NCBI RefSeq assembly: GCF_003597395.2
Contig: NC_133777.1
Location: 9,335,063 to 9,399,062, forward strand
Length of the DNA: 64,000 nucleotides
Direction: 5' to 3'
Source: Chelonoidis abingdonii
Taxonomy: Eukaryota > Chordata > Testudines > Testudinidae
The notes below the pieces were generated by a model. That model was given only the letters and a program-made list of their open reading frames with translations, was not told the DNA's origin and did not search any database. Position 1 is the stretch's first letter. Every line of letters begins with the position of its first letter. Made by a program: the position numbers and the translations under genes. Of this stretch, positions 57,673 to 64,000 are shown one piece after another.

Positions 57673-59757
57673 GTGAGTATGTTTAACAACCAATACTGTT
57701 TGGTAGTCTCCTCACATTATCCTATAGTCAGAATCCAAATCAGAGGGTGAAAAAAAATCCATCGAAAGAGGAGAGCTCAAAGGCCCGAATTTTGTAACTG
57801 GACCCTGTTCTCCATGTGGAACCCCAAAAAGGTTGATGAGGCAGCACCCAGATGCAAGCATCCATTCACACAGAGCTGACTGCAGGATCCGGGCCACAGA
57901 CATGCTATGCACATGTTAATCTGAACTCTCACATGAAAGCAGTTCCCTATCAGATGCAGACTGCCAGCTCCTGCTCTCACTGAAGTTAATGGCAAAACCA
58001 CCATTGACATAAAAGGAAATTTGTAACTTAGAAGTCCAGTTCTCCTGGATTGCAAACTGTAAAGGAAGGTATATGTATTCCAGATACTACACAGCTATGC
58101 TGTTATTGTATATAGATTCCAGTTCTACCAACTCTGTTTTCATCTCTAACCCTGACATGCTGAAGCATGACACATTTACATTACCACTGGTCTTACTCGA
58201 CACTGGATACTCCCTATACCATTTGCCACTGCGGTTATTACTTGGGCTACATGCTCTGGTATCTTCTGCAATCTATCCAGCTGTCCCTTATAACATTTTC
58301 TCGTCCTTTCAAAAACCCATATAAATTCATATTTAACTTATGTCCATTATAGGATAATAAATCTTTAAAAATCTGGTCTTAAAACCATGATTTAAAACAA
58401 GAATTCAAGCCAATCTACAGGTGTATTTCAGCGCAACCAGCTGAAAAGATTCAAGTACGTGAATCAAAAGAGTGGAATAAATTTACTGCTAACATCATGA
58501 CAGACAGTAAGAGTCTGGAAATCTATAGTCCAAAGAGTGAAAGTGAAGGTACCTACTATCTTTAGGATTCAGTAGCTTTGTGTTCAGTACCTTTCATCTC
58601 TCATTGATTTTAGAAGGTGTTTGACCTTTTACAGGATTGGACCCTCTCTTTAAAATTTGTAAAAAAAAAAGTGAAGCAATCCTTTTATTTTTGCATTGTG
58701 TGATAACTTACTGTGACATCTTGCTGAGCATTATTTGCTCCTGATAAAGCTTTTGTTATTATTCAAGTTATGCATGACATCGCATGAGGGGCTTGTGTCA
58801 CAGAAAATTTTGTACTATTGATCATTTGTTTTTGGAAAAGATTTTCCAGTACAAATCTCAAAAAGAAAAAATCCTATTCTAGCTCCAGAGAGAGGGAAGG
58901 GATTGTTTTGAGGAAAGATTGAATGGAATAAATGTTTTACTTGGGAAAATGAGGAACTATAGAGAGCTGTCTATGTGAATTTGAAGGGCATAAGCACCAA
59001 AGAGGGAGAGGAGTTTAGGGCAGCAAACTGAAGTACAACTAGGAGGAATGGGATGAAATTAAATGAGCATCATCCATTTAAAAATGACACCTTGGCCTGA
59101 AATCTTTTACTTACTAGAGATACCAGTAGCACCCACATGACTATAAATGAAAGAAAGTTGAGAAAAAACAGTATTTCTCTCTATAGCTTCAGTTTGTTAA
59201 CTATGTGCATTTGACAGAACTTTGTACATAGTCATTTTCACCATTTCCCCGGATACTCAGTTCCTCCTATTCTTTGCGTGGGTCTTTAATACAACTACAA
59301 GAAACAGAAAACTAATTTAAAATACAACTGTAATACTGTAAGCATTACAGGGGGAACTGGGAATGGGTATGTACTGCACCTAAAACTCCATTTAACTTGC
59401 TTTTTTTGAAGTGACTAAAATATGATGGTGGGTCCCTTTCAGAAAAGAAACATGTAGGCTGTATATTGCGGATATTTATGTATGTGTGAGAGAGATTTTT
59501 CAGACAGGCATAGTCTCTCAAAGAAAACATTCCTGCAGTGACTGGAAATGGCAGGAATATATGGTGGCCTGAAAGGCCTTCTCCATCTCTAATTTCTATG
59601 ATTCTGTATTTCTAGTCAGTGCACTTTGCTATAGAAGCTAATAAAGACTAGGACTTGTAGCTATCAGAGAAACATCAGGGAGCAAGGAGCTTTGGTTTAA
59701 CTCCTGACTTTCACTTATAGTAGTTAATCATGAATTTTTATTGCTTTTCCCCCATAG
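57673..59757 (+). other. CYP3A intron 3
   Basis: The 2085-bp intron is AT-rich. A CR1-like tail fragment occurs at about 59535-59608 ('ggccttctccatctctaatt', 'tctatgattctg'). I see no other structured feature. Confidence 0.7.
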
Positions 59758-59857
59758 GTTTTATGATGGCAGGCAACCTGTGCTGGCTGTCACAGATCCT
59801 ACAATAATTAAAACTGTGCTGGTGAAAGAGTGCTTCACTACCTTTACCAACCGGCGG
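59758..59857 (+). CDS. CYP3A: CYP3A exon 4
   Basis: It encodes [20 protein letters not shown] followed by [13 protein letters not shown] (residues 74-106). The [17 protein letters not shown] run is nearly identical to CYP3A4. The closing Arg pair is R105/R106, which in CYP3A4 lies by the haem propionates. The acceptor is CCCATAG and the donor CGG|GTAGGC. The 100-bp length matches the human exon. Confidence 0.96.
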
Positions 59858-60194
59858 GTAGGCTTGTAATCATTAATATTAATCAGAAAGATGCAATAAA
59901 GCCGTAAGAGCATCAAATACTGTAGTTGAACACCGTAGGGATACACAAGATTTCTTATGGAGATGCAGAACGAATGCACACCTGGGATTAATCTAAGTGG
60001 CCACTGCATATTCCTAAAGGAGCAAGGGAGCAGGGGGACCTCACCTGGAACTGGATACCCTGGCTCTCAAAGAAAACTGGTTGACTGCATTTTAAAAGCT
60101 GCTTAGCTTGTTGATTTTTATTTATTAAAAAAAAAAGTATTTAGGACAAAGTCAGCTCTCAGTTACACCAGTATAAATGAGAGCTGAATTTGAT

Positions 60195-60223
60195 TGTGTG
60201 TGTGTGTGTGTGTATGTGTGCAC
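60195..60223 (+). repeat. (TG)n microsatellite in CYP3A intron 4
   Basis: About nine uninterrupted GT units at 60195-60213, then an interrupted continuation 'tatgtgtgca'. It is the only notable element of the 589-bp intron 4 (59858-60446). Confidence 0.9.
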
Positions 60224-60446
60224 AAGTGCATGTGCACCACTCGGAGTTAGTGTGTATACAGTTGTACAGGTCTTCCCCCTTGCATGTGGAGTTGGTGTCT
60301 TCTTGTGGGTATATCTGCCTAAGTGTAACCAGTTTGGGTAAGTGTGTGTATGTGGGGAGGAAAAAGGATTGCTTTGTGCACTCTTATCTTTATTAGAGAA
60401 ACCCTGTAGCTTCTTGACAGTTATAAACTTTCCTTTGTCACCCTAG

Positions 60447-60560
60447 AATATAGGTCTAGTGGGAGAGCTGGAGTTGGCTGTCTCCATAGCTGAGGATGAG
60501 AAGTGGAAGAGAATTCGCACTGTGCTCTCCCCAACCTTCACCAGTGGGAAGCTAAAGGAG
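60447..60560 (+). CDS. CYP3A: CYP3A exon 5 (substrate recognition site 1, helix C)
   Basis: It encodes [20 protein letters not shown] followed by [18 protein letters not shown] (residues 107-144). W126 and R130 form the WxxxR haem-contact motif of helix C, and [11 protein letters not shown] is identical to CYP3A4. S119 is kept, but the B-C loop differs: I at 108 (Phe in CYP3A4), E at 113 and E at 115. The acceptor is CACCCTAG and the donor GAG|GTAAAA. The 114-bp length equals the human exon. Confidence 0.96.
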
Positions 60561-60867
60561 GTAAAATCCAGAGGATCAGTCACAAACTAACCCTTGGGTC
60601 AGTGCCCAGATGGCGTTCAGGCTGAGATAGTTATAATGGTCTGGTCTCTTCAGTCTGATTCAAATTATTAAACTGGACTATTTCATTTGGGCCTCCTAAT
60701 GGAAAAAAAAAGAAAAAAGGAAAAAGGATTAAAACAGAAAGCCCCCAACAGTAGAAACAGATCAAGTCTAAGTATTAATGAACCTCCCCTCTGCTTTTCA
60801 CAAGCTACGCTTAATGAAGAAGTAAAATTTGATATGTTTAAGTCATGTCCTGTAATGTGTCTTTCAG

Positions 60868-60956
60868 ATGTTTCCCATTATCAAGCATTACGGGGAGGTT
60901 TTGGTGAGAAATGTTCAGAAGAAAGCAGAAAAGGATGAGCCCGTGGACGTTAAGGA
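60868..60956 (+). CDS. CYP3A: CYP3A exon 6
   Basis: It encodes MFPIIKHYGEVLVRNVQKKA followed by EKDEPVDVK (residues 145-173), the helix D region, plus two bases of codon 174. The acceptor is CTTTCAG and the donor GA|GTGAGT. The 89-bp length and phase match the human exon. Intron 5 before it is only 307 bp and contains an A-rich patch near 60700-60735. Confidence 0.95.
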
Positions 60957-61937
60957 GTGAGTAACTCTGCCAGGAATAGGAACAGCAAATCTTGTTAGCA
61001 ACTCTTTGGTTCATTCATTACTGGCAATGCAGATTGTTCTTGGATAAATCAGACTTCTGAAGTGATGAACAGGGCTAAGATGAAATTTAAAAGGGAAAAT
61101 TTAGGCTAAATCTCAAGAAAAACTCCCTGGGGTGAAACCTGTGGAATAGTTTCTCAAGTGAACTGGTGGAAGCCCCAAAGTTTGGCACATTTTAAACTAG
61201 AGTGGAAAAAACCCTAGAATATGTAGTGTAGGGAACAACCCTGCACTGGGAAGGAGATTGAGAGGATGGGTTAACAGACTTTTACTATCTCTAAGTCTAT
61301 GATTTAATACATGAAGACCAAAGCTGAGACTTGGTCAGACAAAACTTTTTTGTAAAGGTGTGCTTCCATGAAGGGTCTTAGATGGTGAATCCTTTGGGGG
61401 CAGAGACTGTGTCTTTTTGCCTGTGTTGACCCAGCATGTTTGGGCACTACTGGAATACAAATAATAAATAAATAAATAAATAATATATTATTATTTGATT
61501 TTTATTTAATTTTTGACAGCTTGTTTATTCTACCACTGGAGCACACAGATTTAATATCAGCTGTCAGCAGACCTAGGGCTCATAGCCTCTTAAAAGGCCA
61601 CAGCCACCTGACAAGATATTCACAGGTCCTTGAATAGTCTGATTCCACCAGAGGACACAGACATAGGCCAATACATTATGATGTGTAATATCCAGAGCAA
61701 GGCTACCAGCTTCTACATTCTGAGAGCTCTACGTAAAACGTCATGAAAACCTATCCCTTTCCCTATAGATGTTCTACTTGTGTTGAGTACCTTGCCCCAC
61801 CCTTTTCAACAGCATAAAGAAAAGTCTCAGGAGAGTTTTCTTTTCTTTAAGGAGATGCAATATAGGAAGGGAGGGAAAAGTTGTAATTACCTATTTCAAA
61901 CATTAACTCCCCTATCTGTGTTCTATTTTTTTCTCAG
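60957..61937 (+). other. CYP3A intron 6
   Basis: It contains an old L2/CR1-L3-like tail at about 61380-61463 ('gaatcctttggggcagagac', 'gggcactactggaatacaaa') that ends in an (AAAT)n run at 61464-61483. No coding sequence is seen. Confidence 0.7.
61380..61463 (+). mobile_element. L2/CR1-L3-like 3' tail with microsatellite end
   Basis: The phrase order ('ttggggcagagactgtgtct', 'tgtttgggcactactggaat', 'acaaataataaata') is the plus-strand form of the old LINE tail found reversed at 33608-33722. The tail runs directly into the AAAT repeat. Confidence 0.7.
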
Positions 61938-62086
61938 CATCTTTGGAGCCTATAGCATGGATGTTGTCACTAGCACTTCCTTCGGTGTGAACATTGACTC
62001 CATGAACAACCCCAAAGATCCTTTCGTCAAGGAAATCAAGAAGCTAGTGAAATTTAACTTTTTTGACCCACTCTTCATTTTGATAT
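61938..62086 (+). CDS. CYP3A: CYP3A exon 7 (helices E-F)
   Basis: It encodes [20 protein letters not shown] followed by [20 protein letters not shown] and FFDPLFILI (residues 175-223), with split codons at both ends. [18 protein letters not shown] and NNP.DPFV are CYP3A hallmarks. In the F-helix lining the active site, CYP3A4 residues L210 and F213 are kept, R212 is Lys and D214 is Asn. The acceptor is TTCTCAG and the donor T|GTAAGT. The 149-bp length equals the human exon. Confidence 0.97.
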
Positions 62087-62903
62087 GTAAGTTGGCTCTT
62101 GCTCACGAAAAATTCCATTTAAGTGTTTCGTTTTGAACCGTGACTTCAGCATCAGAATCAGACAAGCGGTCTATTGGTTACACAATACAAGTGGCTATAC
62201 CTTAGCCTATAAGCCAATGAGTAGGCAACTTTACTGCTAAGGATAAAAGTCTCAAGGGTCATCTTAGACAAATTCTGCTCTAATTTATACCCATACAATC
62301 CCACTGATGAGAATCATCTGGAGTTACGCAAGTGCTAGTGAGCTCAGAATTTTGTCTATGGATTATGGAAAGGAGCACAATGCTGTGGGGATGATTTGGA
62401 GATGTTTGCTGGGACATGAGAGGTTAGTGAATCTCAGAACATTGAGGTCAGTCTGAAATGACTGGAAGAATTTCAAAGAATTTTCATTCTGGTCAATATC
62501 ACTGCAGGATTGCTAGTGCAAACTGGAGGAATGTCCTGCCCTCAGAATATGACTCACCAGTCTCAATGACAGTGGCACCAGTCAGACGTGGTGTGAAATA
62601 GTGGAATGTTCCTTTTGCTTTCATCTACATTTAGGGCTAAATTATATCATTTGTGCAGAAACCTGAGTAGAGGCAGGGTGGAGTCCATCTGCCCCACAGG
62701 GAACATGGCGGCGGACAGGCCCTCAGTGGGCTCAAAAGTGCACAGGAGATGTGAACAAATAGACCCATCATTTAGATGCAGCCTCATCTTTCTAATAAAC
62801 GTTTCCAGTTCTAATTAATATTTTACCATAGATATCTTAGGTGAAATGGACTTTTATTCCCTGGACATTGCTTCAGTCACAGTTATTTTTGTCTCCCTTC
62901 TAG
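62087..62903 (+). other. CYP3A intron 7
   Basis: The 817-bp intron holds an old dispersed phrase at about 62270-62350 ('aattctgctctaatttatac', 'tctggagttacgcaagtgct') related to those near 8600 and 37985. Nothing else is recognised. Confidence 0.65.
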
Positions 62904-63031
62904 TTGTATGCCCATTCCTCATTCCCCTTCTTAAGAAGATGAATGTGAATTTTTTCTCCAAAGATGCCTTAAAATTCTTCACAACGTCGATCACCAAAAT
63001 AAAGGAGGAACGTGAAAAAGACGCCAAAGGG
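62904..63031 (+). CDS. CYP3A: CYP3A exon 8 (F-G region, helix G)
   Basis: After completing codon 224 it encodes VCPFLIPLLKKMNVNFFSKD followed by ALKFFTTSITKIKEEREKDA and KG (residues 225-266). The PFLIP.L..MN motif is the hydrophobic F'-G' surface that dips into the membrane in CYP3A enzymes and frames the substrate channel. The acceptor is CTTCTAG and the donor GGG|GTAAGC. The 128-bp length equals the human exon. Confidence 0.95.
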
Positions 63032-63838
63032 GTAAGCAGGACTTTCCCAGTCATGATGCCAGAGAACATTCTCTATTCAGTTAGGCCAAGTGCAAAACAC
63101 TTACTTGCTTGAGTTAGAGTCTAGCAAAGGACCATAATAGCGTGTGTGCATCAGTGATCTCAGCCTATATCAGGGTAAAAACCAAGCAAACTAGATTGCA
63201 GTTTGGGCCTGCAGATTATGATTTACAGAAAACGACCTTAAGGAGTAGACTTGGAGAGCTAGAGCAGACTGAGAGAGAGACCCCACTGAGCAAGCAGTAG
63301 AGCTATGCATCAATACACAGTGCAGTGTCATGGATATTGTGGTATTCAGGAGCACAGTCCCCAAAAGAATCAGTCTTCGCTCTCCAAAAATGACAGAATC
63401 ACATTTATCTCCCTGCTAGACCTCCTCTCCCCAGAGTAATCCTGTTGTAAGGTAGCTACTTGTAAAAGTCACTTACTGAGATGTGATTATTACTTTCCCC
63501 TAAAATTGCACAGCTGTAGTAATGTGGGTGCTTTGCAAAGTGGACAAAAATAGTCTAGCTCTGCAGTCATCATTCCTTGCAACAGCAAGAGACCATGTCT
63601 GCTGTCTTTGCTGACGTCTCTTTGGGACTGGGCAGATGGAACCTTCCCAGAAGCGTAAGAGTTTCATGTTTTGACCTAATGTAACAAGAAAGGAATTTAC
63701 ATTCTTCTGGGTCCTCTCTGGCCACTCCTGGGGACTTAAAAATACAACATTTGTGTTCTGAGACCCATCTTTCTGAGCCTTCCCTAGGGGATCTCTCACC
63801 AGATCAGCTCTCCACTAAATGGTTACTTCTTTTCCCAG
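63032..63838 (+). other. CYP3A intron 8
   Basis: The 807-bp intron is unique sequence with no repeat or open frame that I recognise. Confidence 0.7.
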
Positions 63839-63926
63839 GGCCGAGTGGATTTCCTGCAGCTAATGATCGAATCCCAGAACTCAAATACTAGCCATGAAAG
63901 CAATGGAGTGACTCATACATATAAAG
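63839..63926 (+). CDS. CYP3A: CYP3A exon 9 (helix H, extended)
   Basis: It encodes GRVDFLQLMIESQNSNTSHE followed by SNGVTHTYK (residues 267-295) plus one base. RVDFLQLMI.SQNS is the CYP3A signature. The exon is 88 bp, against 67 bp recalled for human CYP3A4, and the phase (one base into the next codon) is the same. The extra seven codons fall after SQNS, in a solvent-exposed loop before the I-helix. The acceptor is TTCCCAG and the donor is AAAG|GTAACA. Exon 10, with the I-helix, is outside the window. Confidence 0.94.
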
Positions 63927-64000
63927 GTAACACCATAAAAATATCCATACTTGTGAGCGCCTTTGGGGGCTGCGGGAGTGAGGGGAATAGGAATAGGTGT

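Larger units (their letters stand above)
50787..63926 (+). other. CYP3A: CYP3A-family cytochrome P450 gene, exons 1-9 (3' part outside window)
   Basis: CYP3A enzymes are endoplasmic-reticulum haem monooxygenases that oxidise steroids, bile acids and foreign compounds using electrons from NADPH-P450 reductase. Nine coding exons of 71, 94, 53, 100, 114, 89, 149, 128 and 88 bp are visible, all with GT-AG borders and continuous phase, giving 295 full codons. Residues 1-266 align with human CYP3A4 from memory without a gap, so R105/R106 and W126/R130, which contact the haem propionates, keep their numbers. The I-helix, ExxR and Cys-haem motifs are in exons beyond 64000. Introns 1-8 are 5722, 946, 2085, 589, 307, 981, 817 and 807 bp. 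No frameshift or stop is seen. Which CYP3A paralogue it is cannot be decided here. Confidence 0.95.

Overview
The window looks like a turtle (Testudines) nuclear chromosome segment. The clearest sign is a tRNA-derived SINE whose tail matches the 3' end of CR1 LINEs (42686-42835, minus strand), the architecture of the turtle Pol III SINE family. CR1 fragments, many short non-autonomous hAT-type elements and a low gene density agree with this. There is no bacterial, plasmid or phage content.

Two protein-coding genes are visible, in divergent orientation about 45.7 kb apart. On the minus strand, FOXK1 exon 1 (4682-5053) sits in a CpG island and carries most of the FHA domain; bases 1-4681 are the start of its intron 1. 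A 14-N assembly gap inside this exon breaks the reading frame. On the plus strand, a CYP3A-type cytochrome P450 starts at 50787. Exons 1-9 (886 coding bp, about 295 residues) are intact, all with GT-AG splice sites. Exons 1-8 have the lengths and codon phases I recall for human CYP3A4; exon 9 is 21 bp longer. The remaining exons, with the I-helix and the haem-thiolate cysteine, lie beyond the right edge. A CYP3 gene beside FOXK1 fits the arrangement I recall for non-mammalian amniotes.

Region by region: 1-5.2 kb is FOXK1 intron 1, exon 1 and promoter. 5.2-5.85 kb is a TG-rich diverged tandem repeat just upstream of FOXK1. 5.85-50.5 kb is intergenic DNA made of unique sequence and layered repeats: CR1 copies, L2/MIR-like remnants, hAT elements with 8-bp target duplications, palindromic MITEs, a tandem-then-inverted 52-bp array at 21.9-22.2 kb, and several CTCF-like motifs. 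50.5-64 kb is the CYP3A promoter and 5' two thirds of the gene. Its intron 1 holds a CR1 copy split by two separate hAT insertions, and its intron 2 holds a probable solo LTR.

I found no multi-gene system and nothing I would call a new biological system. The most useful observations are the frame-breaking gap in FOXK1, the exon 9 extension and substrate-site changes in the P450, the nested transposons that can be dated against each other, and candidate insulator motifs between the two promoters. Repeat family names come from remembered sequence patterns; target duplications, terminal inverted repeats and splice sites were read directly.
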